NCBI RefSeq assembly: GCF_018070075.1
Contig: NZ_JAGPXE010000012.1
Coordinates: 1-64,000 of the forward strand
Reading direction: 5' to 3'
DNA: 64,000 bases
Source of the DNA: Saccharopolyspora endophytica
GTDB taxonomy: Bacteria; Actinomycetota; Actinomycetes; Mycobacteriales; Pseudonocardiaceae
Made by a program: the position numbers and the translations under genes. Positions 16,683 to 25,133 of the stretch are shown piece by piece. The notes beneath the pieces were generated by a model. That model was not told where the DNA came from, made no database searches, and saw nothing but the letters and a program-made list of their open reading frames with translations. The number at the start of each line of letters is the position of its first letter. Within the stretch, counting starts at the first letter, position 1.

Positions 16683-17921
16683 TCAGCAGACGGCGTCCGA
16701 GGGCTTGGGGTTGCCCAGTCCGAACAGCGGACGCAGCGCGACACCGGCGTAGGTGCCGACGATGGCCATCACGCCCCACAGCCAGCCGTGCAGGCTGAAC
16801 GAGGCGACGCCGGAGAAGTAGGCGCCGATGTTGCACCCGCCCGCGAAGCGCGCGCCGATGCCCATCAGGATTCCGCCGAGCACGGCCCCGACGGCCATGC
16901 GCCACGGGATCTTGCGGTGCAGGGTGAAGGCGCCGGCGAGGGCGGCGGCGATCAGCGCGCCGGCCATGATCCCGAAGTCCATCACCGAGATCCGGTCGGT
17001 GAGCACCGACGCGGTGAGCTTCGCGGCGTTCTCCGGGTCCTGCCAGAACGGGGCGCCGGAGACGTCGATACCGACCCAGCCGAGGATCTTCGCGCCCCAC
17101 AGGCCGAACGCGGAGGTGATGCCCCACGAGCTGCCGGAGACGAACAGCGTCGCCGCGTTGAGCACGGCCAGCAGCACCGCGCCGACCCACAGCGGCCAGG
17201 AACCGCGCAGGGCGCGCAGCACGCCCTTGGCGATCGGCGGCTGGTCGATCGGCGGAGGCGTGCGGCGCCGCTCGACCAGCAGCGACACCCCCACGACGAC
17301 ACCGATGATGACCAGGGTGATCAGCACTCCACCGGCGTAGCCCAGCGGGGTTTCGGCCAACGAGACCTTCGGACCGATGCTCTGCACGCTCTTGATGAAC
17401 GGCGAGATGAACGCGGTGAACACCGAGCCGACGATGAACCCGCCGAGGGTGAAGATGATCGCGGTCTGGCCGCTGCCGACCGCGAAGAGCGTGCCGGAGG
17501 CGCAGGAGCCGCCGACCTGCATGCCGACGCCGAACAGGAACGCGCCGAACACGACGCCGAGCCCGGCGGTCTGCAGCTGCGGTTCGGGCGTGCCGGACAG
17601 CGAGTACCCGCTGCCGAGGATCCCCGCGAACAGCACGGCCGCCACGCCCAGCATGAGCATGTGGGCGCGGATGGCGCGGCCCTGTCCCACGGTGATCAGC
17701 TGGCGCCACGCCGAGGTGAACCCGAACCGGGAGTGGAACAGCACCAGCCCCAGGGCCAGGCCGACGCCGTAGAGCACGGTCATCTTCCACCCGGCGGCGT
17801 TGGCCACGGCGAGCCCGAGCACGACGGCGATCGCGATGCCGATCGCCACGACTCCTCGTTGCGCGGGCGGTGCCGTGCGCACCGGTGGTGGGGCCGGTCT
17901 TTCAACGTCCACAACAGACAT
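16683..17921 (-). CDS. YeeE/YedE-family sulfur compound transporter
   Basis: A 412-residue membrane protein with two homologous halves, about 10-11 transmembrane segments in all. Each half carries the conserved Gly-Gly-x-Cys motif: GGSCASGTLF near residue 138 and GGCNIGAYF near residue 361. In characterised YeeE/TsuA proteins such cysteines line the path for thiosulfate uptake; others in the family are linked to selenium. The chain ends in cysteine (SDAVC). ATG at 17921 with AGGAG upstream, 8 bases after the preceding stop, so it is co-transcribed with the 543-residue membrane protein. Thiosulfate or a related sulfur species is the likely cargo. Confidence 0.88.
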   Translation of the reverse strand: MSVVDVERPAPPPVRTAPPAQRGVVAIGIAIAVVLGLAVANAAGWKMTVLYGVGLALGLVLFHSRFGFTSAWRQLITVGQGRAIRAHMLMLGVAAVLFAGILGSGYSLSGTPEPQLQTAGLGVVFGAFLFGVGMQVGGSCASGTLFAVGSGQTAIIFTLGGFIVGSVFTAFISPFIKSVQSIGPKVSLAETPLGYAGGVLITLVIIGVVVGVSLLVERRRTPPPIDQPPIAKGVLRALRGSWPLWVGAVLLAVLNAATLFVSGSSWGITSAFGLWGAKILGWVGIDVSGAPFWQDPENAAKLTASVLTDRISVMDFGIMAGALIAAALAGAFTLHRKIPWRMAVGAVLGGILMGIGARFAGGCNIGAYFSGVASFSLHGWLWGVMAIVGTYAGVALRPLFGLGNPKPSDAVC

Positions 17922-17929
17922 CTGCACTC

Positions 17930-19561
17930 CTACTTCTCCGTGAGCGGACCTGAGATGGCCACGATGGTTCCCTGCGGGATCCACTGGCCGAGGTTTCCGC
18001 CATGCTCGTGTCCGCCCATTTGCATGACGTCGACCTGGGCGGATGCGTAGACGGTGACTTCGCCGGCGATGTTCTCGCCGCGGGCGCGCGCCCACTCCCG
18101 GTATCCGGACAGCGACGGCGGGTCGCCGAAGGCACTCGCCTGGGTCATGCCGTAGGTGAGGGCGTTGCGGTCGCGCGGGTCGAAGCGCAGCGGCAACGCC
18201 GCACCCGCGGTCGAGTTCACCACCGGAGCGTGCAACAGCCAAGGTGCGAGGTGCATTCCGTAGAGGAAGTTCACACGTCCCAAGGTGTGGGACGCCTTCT
18301 GCCAGCCCGACACCTGCAGCAGCGCACCGTCGGGGTTGTCGCTGATGGGAACGCCGCGGTGGGCGGCTTCGGCGAGGACGACGTCGGCCGCCGCCTTGCC
18401 GCGCGGTGTGTCGTCGCCCACGACGGACAGCGAGGGCACCTCCAGGTCGGCCAGGTAGGCGACCTGCTTGCGCAGCGCGTCGGCGTCCTCGGCGAGCAGT
18501 TCGGTGTTCGGGCAGGTCACCGGGGCCGGAGCACCGGCGGTGATGCCGCCCAGGGCGGCGCCGGCGCACTCCGGGTCGGCCGAGCCTGCAACCTCGGGCA
18601 GATCACCGGTGTCGACCTCGACGGTCCCGGTCTCGCCCGCCCGGGAGATGATCAGGTCGCTGCTGCCGGGCGGCAGGTCGACCTCGGCCCACGTGCCGGA
18701 GGCGCCGGGGATCGGGACCGCTCGGGCGATCCGGTCGCCCTGCTCGACGGTGATGCCCCCTCCGGCGGTTTCCGGGAAGTGCACCAGGTTTCGACCCGCG
18801 CGGTGCGGGCTGACCAGCACCGGCGTTCCGGCGGCTTGGGCGAGCCGGGCGATGCCGGGGACGGGCAGGTCGTGCGGGAGCGGGATGCCCGGCAGCGTGG
18901 CCCAGGCCAGGACGACGGTGAGCACGCCGATCGCGCCCACGCGGTAGACGCGCCGCTCGTCGCGCAGCGCGAGGGTGACCGCCAGCACGGAGACGGCGCC
19001 GATGACCAGCACCAGCACGGTGATCCCGTAGCCGGTGCTCCACAGCCTGCGGTCGAAGACGCCGGACAGCACCAGCTGCCCGATGCCCGCGCCGACCAGC
19101 GCGACGGCTCCGGTGAGCGCGATGGGTCGCGGACGCAGTCCGCTGTCGGGGCGCCAGGTCTTGGCCAGCGCCAGGCCGAACCAGACGACGGCGACCGCGA
19201 CGAAGATCGTGTCGAGGAAGAAGGCCAGCGAGGTGTGGCCGAGCGCGGCTTCAGCGATGAGCAGCAGCGCCAGGCCGAAGCCGAGGAAGGTCGAGGGACC
19301 GCGCCAGCGCAGCGCGAGGGGCACCGCCAGGGCGAGCACCCCGTGCGCGACGGCGAAACCGGTGTTGATGTGCAGGACCACGGCGGACAACCCGGCCAGC
19401 GCGGCGGTGCCGATGCCTGCGATCCAGGCGGACCACGGGCGCATCACCGCTCCGGCGCGCAGCAGACCGATGCCGGCGACCAGCGCCGTGCCGGTCAGCA
19501 GCAGCACGCGCAGCACCAGCGCGAGGTGGTCCACACTGGACACTCCGGTGTGGGTGTGCAT
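17930..19561 (-). CDS. Polytopic membrane protein with large exported C-terminal domain (possible DUF6239)
   Basis: A 543-residue protein. Residues 1-225 contain about seven transmembrane helices, two with histidines in or near them (HINTGFAVAHG). Residues 235-543 are predicted extracytoplasmic, with a lone cysteine pair (DPECAG and VTCPN) and a region 'LYGMHLAPWLLHAPVVNSTA' followed by 'LPLRFDPRDRNALTYG' that recalls type I periplasmic binding proteins. The tail has MQMGGHEHGG, a possible metal site. It may correspond to the DUF6239 family, but I am unsure. It precedes the YeeE-type transporter by 8 bases and follows the secreted propeller-like gene, suggesting a shared extracellular process. 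Confidence 0.6.
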   Translation of the reverse strand: MHTHTGVSSVDHLALVLRVLLLTGTALVAGIGLLRAGAVMRPWSAWIAGIGTAALAGLSAVVLHINTGFAVAHGVLALAVPLALRWRGPSTFLGFGLALLLIAEAALGHTSLAFFLDTIFVAVAVVWFGLALAKTWRPDSGLRPRPIALTGAVALVGAGIGQLVLSGVFDRRLWSTGYGITVLVLVIGAVSVLAVTLALRDERRVYRVGAIGVLTVVLAWATLPGIPLPHDLPVPGIARLAQAAGTPVLVSPHRAGRNLVHFPETAGGGITVEQGDRIARAVPIPGASGTWAEVDLPPGSSDLIISRAGETGTVEVDTGDLPEVAGSADPECAGAALGGITAGAPAPVTCPNTELLAEDADALRKQVAYLADLEVPSLSVVGDDTPRGKAAADVVLAEAAHRGVPISDNPDGALLQVSGWQKASHTLGRVNFLYGMHLAPWLLHAPVVNSTAGAALPLRFDPRDRNALTYGMTQASAFGDPPSLSGYREWARARGENIAGEVTVYASAQVDVMQMGGHEHGGNLGQWIPQGTIVAISGPLTEK

Positions 19562-19621
19562 GTGTCACGTCCGCTCTCGTCGAAAGAGGTTCAGGAGCTG
19601 GGGAACACCGCTTCGGGAGGT

Positions 19622-19647
19622 GGGTGGCCGCCGCGGGGCGGCCACCC
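19622..19647 (-). terminator. Hairpin after the secreted 606-residue protein gene
   Basis: A perfect 11-bp stem (GGGTGGCCGCC at 19622-19632 and its complement at 19637-19647) with a GCGG loop, 45 bases past the stop. It may terminate or attenuate transcription into the downstream membrane protein genes. Confidence 0.65.
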
Positions 19648-19691
19648 CTCTCACCGCTGAGCCCAGGTGTCCGGTGGCTACTCCGCGCGAA

Positions 19692-21512
19692 CTACTTCAG
19701 GTCGCTGTCGGAGACCACGAACAGCTCGGAGTGAGGTTTGGCGTTGCCGAACTCGCCGTGCGGCCAGGACCGCCGGTTGAAGTTGACGCCGGGCTCACCG
19801 GTCACCTCGTCCCGGAAGGTGTCGTCGAGCGACACCTTCCCGTCCGGGCCGAGGTCGACCATGTTGACCTTGTGGTCACCGTCGTTGCCCGACCGCGCGA
19901 CGAAGTAGTTCGACACCGCGAGACGCCCGGGCGTCTGGGTCTCGGTGTACTTGCCGTCCGGGCCGAGCACGAAGTTGTCGTACCCGCCCCAGTGCGGACC
20001 GCCCGCGGCCTTGCCCGGGTTGATCGGCGTCGTGCCGGCCACCGTCGGGCAGTCGGCCTCGGCGCCGCCGTGCTCGGACTCGGCGAGGGTGTCGATGTTG
20101 CACTGGAAATCGTCGCCGGAGTTGACCAGCTCCTGGATGTCCAATGTGTACACCCCGCCCGTGGTACCCGGGTCGTCCTCGCCGAAGGTGCCCGCAGCGC
20201 GCCCCTGGATCGCCCGGTACAGGAACCGGTCGTCCGGGCTGGTCTGGATCCAGCCGCCGTTGGAGCTGCCGCCGTTGCGGTCGTTGGCCTTGTCGAAGTT
20301 CACGACGGCGGCGCCGTCGTCGAACACCTGGCGCCAGTGGGGTTCCGGTGCGGTGATGTCGGGCGTGTAGAACACCGCGCCGCCCTGCATGGTCTGGGCG
20401 AAAGCGCCCTTGTGACCGGGCAGGTTCGTCACCGTGGTCTCCATGACCGCCCGCGGCTCCTGGTGCAGCGGGTCCTCCGGGTTGGCCCGCGGGCCGTTCG
20501 GGAGGTAGCTGACCGCCTTGAGCTTCGGGTGGTTGCGGTCGGAGATGTCCCAGGTCCGCACGGTCGGCCGCCGCAGGTACGGCGACGGGGCCTTCACCGG
20601 GTCGAGGATGATGTTGCGGGGCTCGGTGTAGTCGGCCGTGACCAGGGTGTTCAGGTCCTCGCGGGCTTGGATGCCGTGCGGGTTGGCGCAGGTCGGCGTG
20701 CCGATCCGCGGCAGGTTGTCGCACAGCTTCTCGTTGTCCCCGCCCGGTGTGGCAGCCGGGGATTCGGAGAGCACCTTGGCGTTCTCGTCGAACCGGACGA
20801 CCTCGCCGGGGCTGCCGGCGAAGCCGTTGCCCAGGTGCACCGAGCCGTCCGAGTAGCGGTAGGGCCCCGGAGCCACCGGGCCACCCATGTAGGTGCCGTA
20901 GGCGGTGCCGTCCTTGAGCGTCCAGTACGCGTCGGGAACGGAGCCGCCGGGCGTCTGGGTGGGCAGGCTGAGGCCCTTGAGCTTGACGTTGGGCAGCGAG
21001 GTCACGTCGAACGCGTAGGTCGCCGCACCGAAGAGCGCACCGGCGAAGATGGTGTCGCCCTTGTGCCACACGTACTGCATGTGGTGCGGCTCGTTCTCGA
21101 CCAGCGGGCCGACGGTGACCGTGTTGACCACCTGGCCGTAGCCGGGTGAGCCCTTGGTCGCGTCGATGATCGCCAGGAAGTCCGGGCCCGGCAGGGCGTT
21201 GGCGACCTTGCCGGTGCCGCCGGCCAGCGAGCCCGGCAGGTTGCGGACGTCGGCCACCGCGGTGTCGGCGATGTTCTCGTCGCCCGCCCAGACGACCAGC
21301 CACTCCTTGGGCTTGCCGTCCGATGTGGACTTCTCCAGCGCGCTCTTCACGACGTGGTTGGTGACGGTGTAGTCCTTGCCGTCCGCACCCTTCACGGACT
21401 GCGAGGACACGTCGACATCGGCGTAGGCGTCCTGCACCGGCAACGTGACCGAACCGACCGCCAGGGCTATGGCGGCCAGCCCGATGGGCAGTCTTCGAAG
21501 ACTCTTCTTCAT
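19692..21512 (-). CDS. Secreted SBP56/methanethiol oxidase-like beta-propeller protein
   Basis: A 606-residue exported protein with a Sec signal peptide (about 1-31, ending AYA). The body is rich in short strands and turn motifs, as in a propeller. Segments resembling selenium-binding protein 56/methanethiol oxidase are NEPHHMQYVWHKG (near 142), 'CANPHGIQAREDLNTLVTAD' (near 277), HWGGYDNF, and SWPHGEFGN near the C terminus; these supply conserved histidines. Known members oxidise methanethiol to formaldehyde, peroxide and sulfide with copper. The nearby YeeE/YedE transporter fits a sulfur role. Family assignment is from pattern memory, so other secreted propellers remain possible. Confidence 0.5.
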   Translation of the reverse strand: MKKSLRRLPIGLAAIALAVGSVTLPVQDAYADVDVSSQSVKGADGKDYTVTNHVVKSALEKSTSDGKPKEWLVVWAGDENIADTAVADVRNLPGSLAGGTGKVANALPGPDFLAIIDATKGSPGYGQVVNTVTVGPLVENEPHHMQYVWHKGDTIFAGALFGAATYAFDVTSLPNVKLKGLSLPTQTPGGSVPDAYWTLKDGTAYGTYMGGPVAPGPYRYSDGSVHLGNGFAGSPGEVVRFDENAKVLSESPAATPGGDNEKLCDNLPRIGTPTCANPHGIQAREDLNTLVTADYTEPRNIILDPVKAPSPYLRRPTVRTWDISDRNHPKLKAVSYLPNGPRANPEDPLHQEPRAVMETTVTNLPGHKGAFAQTMQGGAVFYTPDITAPEPHWRQVFDDGAAVVNFDKANDRNGGSSNGGWIQTSPDDRFLYRAIQGRAAGTFGEDDPGTTGGVYTLDIQELVNSGDDFQCNIDTLAESEHGGAEADCPTVAGTTPINPGKAAGGPHWGGYDNFVLGPDGKYTETQTPGRLAVSNYFVARSGNDGDHKVNMVDLGPDGKVSLDDTFRDEVTGEPGVNFNRRSWPHGEFGNAKPHSELFVVSDSDLK

Positions 21513-21561
21513 GTGTGCTCCGGATTTTCGTGGAGAATTCCGAAATCGGGCACGACGAATT

Positions 21562-21596
21562 CGCGCGTTCGGAATGCGCGGTTTTCCGAACGTGCG
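21562..21596. promoter_or_regulatory. Inverted repeat upstream of the secreted propeller gene
   Basis: 13-base arms (21562-21574 and 21584-21596) with one G-T position and a 9-base spacer, built around GTTCGGAA/TTCCGAAC, 50-85 bp upstream of the ATG at 21512. Position and symmetry suit an operator or a leader hairpin. Confidence 0.45.
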
Positions 21597-21599
21597 TCG

Positions 21600-21873
21600 T
21601 CGTGAACTACTCGGGGAGAGAGAAAACGCCTTGCAGCGGCGAGAGAAAGAGGTCCCTTAGGCGTGACAGAGCGCGCTGGCCTGCTGTCGGAGATCGACAT
21701 GCAGGCGAGCCACCAGACAGGCGAACCTGGACATGCCAGCAATAATCAAGAAGCGCCCACGTGGTGTCAACGTTCAACCACGTCGTGGGATCTTGACGAA
21801 TCAGTCCCTGAGAATCGCCTGGTAAATCGAAGCAGTAGCCCGAACGGCGGTATGCGCGAAAGGCCAAGCGGAA
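21600..21873. other. Gap without a recognised gene
   Basis: Together with the inverted repeat this makes a 361-bp gap between the ATG at 21512 and the tetR stop. Base composition is slightly more AT-rich than the neighbours. I see no gene, tRNA or terminator; it may hold the promoter of the propeller gene. Confidence 0.5.
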
Positions 21874-22446
21874 TTAAGGTTTCCGATTCTCCGTCGTCGT
21901 GGCGGCCCGGATGAGCACACCGGCGGCGGCCTCGATCCGCTCCTCATCGCCGGTGACGATGCGGTCCAGGCACAGTCCGCGCAGACCCGAGATGAGCAGG
22001 CTCGCGCGGGAACGCGCCTCGAGCTCGTCGAAACCGAGCCCGCGGTAGACGGGCACGAGCGGTTCCACCATCACCCTGACGGCGTCCGCGGCGAGCGCGG
22101 CGTAGCGATTCGGCTGGGTCGGAGCCAGGCTCAGCACTTGGAACAGGATCCGGATCGGCCGCTGCTGGCGCCCGCGCGTGATCGCCTCCCACAGCTCCCA
22201 CGCCGCCCGCTCCAGGCCGCCGGCATCGCCGACGTCGCGGAACAGACCGGAGACATCGGGGCGGCTCGCGGCGATCGCCTCGGCGATGAGCGCGTCGCGG
22301 CTGCCGAAGTAGTACAGCAGCATGCGCTTGCTGGTGCCCAGCTTCTCGGCCATGGGCGCCAGGGACAGGTCGGCGATGCCGTGCGCGGCGAGGTGGTCGA
22401 CGGCCTTCCGCAGCAGCTCGGCGCGCTTGTCGCCTCGTGAACTCAC
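21874..22446 (-). CDS. TetR-family transcriptional repressor
   Basis: A 190-residue TetR protein. The N-terminal HTH is at about 8-55 ('GIADLSLAPMAEKLGTSKRM', then LLYYFGSRDALI) and the rest is the helical ligand-binding domain. The GTG at 22446 is chosen because the longer reading to 22503 would run through both operator palindromes. It is divergent from a flavin monooxygenase gene and almost certainly represses both it and itself through the two operators between them. The inducer is probably an aromatic substrate or product of the monooxygenase (inference). Confidence 0.9.
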   Translation of the reverse strand: MSSRGDKRAELLRKAVDHLAAHGIADLSLAPMAEKLGTSKRMLLYYFGSRDALIAEAIAASRPDVSGLFRDVGDAGGLERAAWELWEAITRGRQQRPIRILFQVLSLAPTQPNRYAALAADAVRVMVEPLVPVYRGLGFDELEARSRASLLISGLRGLCLDRIVTGDEERIEAAAGVLIRAATTTENRKP

Positions 22447-22455
22447 CCCTTGACC

Positions 22456-22502
22456 GTACCGATCGGTACAACTAGCGTGCAAACGCTGTACCGATCGGTA
22501 CA
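22456..22502. promoter_or_regulatory. Two identical TetR operators
   Basis: The 14-bp perfect palindrome GTACCGATCGGTAC occurs twice, at 22456-22469 and 22488-22501, 32 bp centre to centre (three helical turns), inside the divergent tetR/monooxygenase promoter. Same-face spacing suggests paired dimer binding. The second copy extends to a 16-bp palindrome. Confidence 0.9.
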
Positions 22503-22534
22503 ACCATGACCGGCACGACCGTCAGGGGATGGGC

Positions 22535-23716
22535 ATGACGACGAGGTCACCATCGATCGCGATCATCGGCGCGGGGATCGGCGGGCTCACGCTCGCGATC
22601 GCGTTGCGGCGCCGGGGAATCCGGGCCGCCGTCTACGAACGGTCGTCCGAGCTGCGGGAAGTGGGGGCGGCGGTGGCGCTGTCGGCCAACGGCACGCGCG
22701 TGCTGCACGCCCTGGGCTTGCGCGACCGGCTTGCCGCCCGCAGCGCCGTGCCCACCGAGCTCATCTACCGGGACTGGCGCGGGGGCCGGCGGGTCGCCGC
22801 CTTCACGGCCGGCGACGACTACGCGGCGCGGTTCGGCGCCCCGTACTACGGCGTGCACCGCGCCGATCTCCAGGCCGCCCTGGCCGATGCCTGCGGGCAC
22901 GACGAGCTCCACCTCGACCACCGGCTCGTCGACGTCTCGGCCGAGAACCGGGGATACGAGCTGCGATTCGCCAACGGCATCGCGGCGCACGCCGATCTCG
23001 TCGTCGGCGCGGACGGCGTGCACTCCACCGTGCGCCGGTGGGTCGCGGACGACGAACCGGCCCGGTACTCCGGCACCAGCGGTTTTCGCGGCCTGATCCC
23101 CGTCGACGCGATGCCCTCGCTGCCCGATCCCGGCGCCATCCAGTTCTGGATGGGGCCCGGCGCTCACGTGCTGCACTACCCGATCGGCGACGGCTCCTTC
23201 GTCAACTTCCTGGCCGTCGTGGACGATCCACCGACGTGGACGGACTCCAGCTGGGTGGAGGAGGTATCACCCGACCAGCTCCGCGCGCCCTTCGCCGACT
23301 GGCACCCGGGCGTGCGCGAGATGATCGCGGCGACGAGCCTGCACAAGCGGTGGGCCCTGTTCGGGCAACGGCCGCTCACCCGCTGGCACCGGAGCGGGAT
23401 CGTGCTGCTCGGCGACGCCGCGCACGCCATGCTGCCGCACCACGGTCAAGGCGCCAACCAGTCCATCGAGGACGCGGCCACCCTCGCCTCGCTGCTGCAC
23501 CGCTTCGCGCCGGATCAGGCGCTGCCCCGCTACGCACGCCTCCGCCGCGCCCGCACGCGCGCGGTCCAGCGCAGTTCGTGGGTGGCCTCGGCGCTGCTGC
23601 ACCTGCCCGATGGGCCGGACGCCGACGACCGCGACCGGCGGCTCGCCGCGATCCCAGACACGCTGCGGTGGATCCACGAGCACGACGCCGAGGCCGCGAC
23701 GGAATCGCTGGGCTGA
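22535..23716 (+). CDS. FAD-dependent aromatic monooxygenase
   Basis: A 393-residue class A flavin hydroxylase. Seen are the dinucleotide-binding GAGIGGLTLA (about 12-21), the central GADGVHS (DG motif, about 158) and GDAAHAMLPHHGQGANQSIEDA (GD motif, about 291). Relatives are salicylate 1-hydroxylase and 3-hydroxybenzoate 6-hydroxylase; the motif set does not fix the substrate. The ATG at 22535 has AGGGG 6 bases upstream; the ATG at 22529 sits too close to that site. Controlled by the divergent TetR through two operators, consistent with an inducible catabolic or detoxifying step. Confidence 0.88.
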   Translation: MTTRSPSIAIIGAGIGGLTLAIALRRRGIRAAVYERSSELREVGAAVALSANGTRVLHALGLRDRLAARSAVPTELIYRDWRGGRRVAAFTAGDDYAARFGAPYYGVHRADLQAALADACGHDELHLDHRLVDVSAENRGYELRFANGIAAHADLVVGADGVHSTVRRWVADDEPARYSGTSGFRGLIPVDAMPSLPDPGAIQFWMGPGAHVLHYPIGDGSFVNFLAVVDDPPTWTDSSWVEEVSPDQLRAPFADWHPGVREMIAATSLHKRWALFGQRPLTRWHRSGIVLLGDAAHAMLPHHGQGANQSIEDAATLASLLHRFAPDQALPRYARLRRARTRAVQRSSWVASALLHLPDGPDADDRDRRLAAIPDTLRWIHEHDAEAATESLG

Positions 23717-23732
23717 GCGCTTTTCCCGCGGC

Positions 23733-24197
23733 TCAGGCCTTGTCGTCCTGCTCCAGGTCGATCGCCTTGCGCATCGCCTTGCGGCCGCGGTTGCGGTCAC
23801 CGGCGAGGTCGTAGGCCTGCGCGAGGGCGAACCAGCGACGCCAGTCCTGCGGTGCCGCTTCGAGTTCGGACTGCTTGGCGTCGAACCACGCGTCGGCGGC
23901 CTCCCGCTCGACCCTGCCCGAGGGCCGGCGCGGGAGGTGCGAGACGTCGGGCAGCGCGCCCTCGTCGTCGAGCCTGCGGGCCAGCCGCTCGGTGGCGGCG
24001 CCGAAGCGCAGCTGGTCGGCGACGAGCACCGCGCCCAGCACGGGGAAGACCAGGATCGCCAGGCCGAGCGCGATGAAGACGGGCTCACCGCTGGTGATCA
24101 TCGTGATCGCCCGGCCGCCCATCAGCAGCAGGTAGGCCAGCAGCACGAGCGCGACGACGAACGCGGCGGTGCGCGCGGTCATCAGCTGCTTGGCCAC
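23733..24197 (-). CDS. Two-helix membrane protein with TPR-like C-terminal part
   Basis: A 154-residue protein. Two transmembrane helices (about 8-28 and 38-62) anchor it, and the cytosolic part (about 95-154) includes a single TPR-like hairpin, WRRWFALAQAYDLAGDRNRG. Conserved in actinobacteria next to dapB, function unknown. The GTG start lies one base after the dapB stop, so expression is coupled to dapB. It may organise a membrane-associated complex (inference). Confidence 0.7.
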   Translation of the reverse strand: MAKQLMTARTAAFVVALVLLAYLLLMGGRAITMITSGEPVFIALGLAILVFPVLGAVLVADQLRFGAATERLARRLDDEGALPDVSHLPRRPSGRVEREAADAWFDAKQSELEAAPQDWRRWFALAQAYDLAGDRNRGRKAMRKAIDLEQDDKA

Positions 24198-24198
24198 C

Positions 24199-24942
24199 TC
24201 AGATCCCCATCAGCACGTCGAGCCCCACGGTCAGGCCCGGACGGCTGGGGACTTCGCGGATGCCCAGCAGCACGCCCGGCATGAACGAACGCCGGTCGTA
24301 GGAGTCGTGGCGGATGGTGAGGGTCTCGCCCTCGGTTCCGAAGAGCACCTCCTGGTGCGCGACCAGGCCGGTCATCCGGACCGCGTGCACCCGCACGCCG
24401 TCGACCTCGGCGCCCCGGGCTCCGTCGGGGTCCTTGGTGGTGGCGTCGGGCATCTCACCGAGTTCGGCTTCCTCGCGGGCCTTCGCGATCACCTGCGCGG
24501 TGCGCGCCGCGGTGCCGGAGGGCGCGTCGGCCTTCTTCGGGTGGTGCAGCTCGACGATCTCGGCGGACTCGAAGTACTTGGCGGCCAGCTCGGCGAACCG
24601 CATCGACAGCACCGCGCCGATCGCGAAGTTCGGCGCCACGATCACGCCGACCTCCGGCTTGGCGGCCAGCCAGGTGCGGATGGAGTCGAGCTCGGCCGGT
24701 CCGAGACCGCTGGTGCCGACCACGACGTTGATGCCGTTCTCGACGCAGAACTTGATGTTGTCGAGCACCGAGTCGGGGTGGGTCAGGTCAACGGCGACCT
24801 GCGCACCGGACTCGACCAGCCGCTCGATGGGGTCGCCCTGGTCGACCTCGGCGACCAGCTCGGTGTCGGCGGCCTCGCCGACGGCTCGCGCCGCTTCGGA
24901 ACCCATCCGCCCGCGGGCGCCCAGCACACCAACCTTGATCAC
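24199..24942 (-). CDS. dapB: 4-hydroxy-tetrahydrodipicolinate reductase
   Basis: A 247-residue enzyme that reduces the DapA product with NAD(P)H toward diaminopimelate and lysine. The nucleotide-binding GARGRMG is at 8-14 and the catalytic ELHHPKKADAPSGTA at 131-145. The GTG at 24942 is preferred: GGAGAGG lies 9 bases upstream, and the longer reading from 24963 adds residues not seen in the family. First gene of a unit with the TPR-like membrane gene. Confidence 0.96.
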   Translation of the reverse strand: MIKVGVLGARGRMGSEAARAVGEAADTELVAEVDQGDPIERLVESGAQVAVDLTHPDSVLDNIKFCVENGINVVVGTSGLGPAELDSIRTWLAAKPEVGVIVAPNFAIGAVLSMRFAELAAKYFESAEIVELHHPKKADAPSGTAARTAQVIAKAREEAELGEMPDATTKDPDGARGAEVDGVRVHAVRMTGLVAHQEVLFGTEGETLTIRHDSYDRRSFMPGVLLGIREVPSRPGLTVGLDVLMGI

Positions 24943-25133
24943 CGTGGAAACACCTCTCCGCACCGACGCTGCTCACCCGAAGTCTAGGCATCGTGCGCGC
25001 GGCCACCCGACGACCCACCCCGCGTGGTGACGGACACCATCCCCGTGATCGGCACGCCCGGGCACGCGTGTCGGGGCGGTTCCGGTCCGAACCGACCGGA
25101 CGAAGGGGACTCGATCAGCTCGGGTGGAACCCG

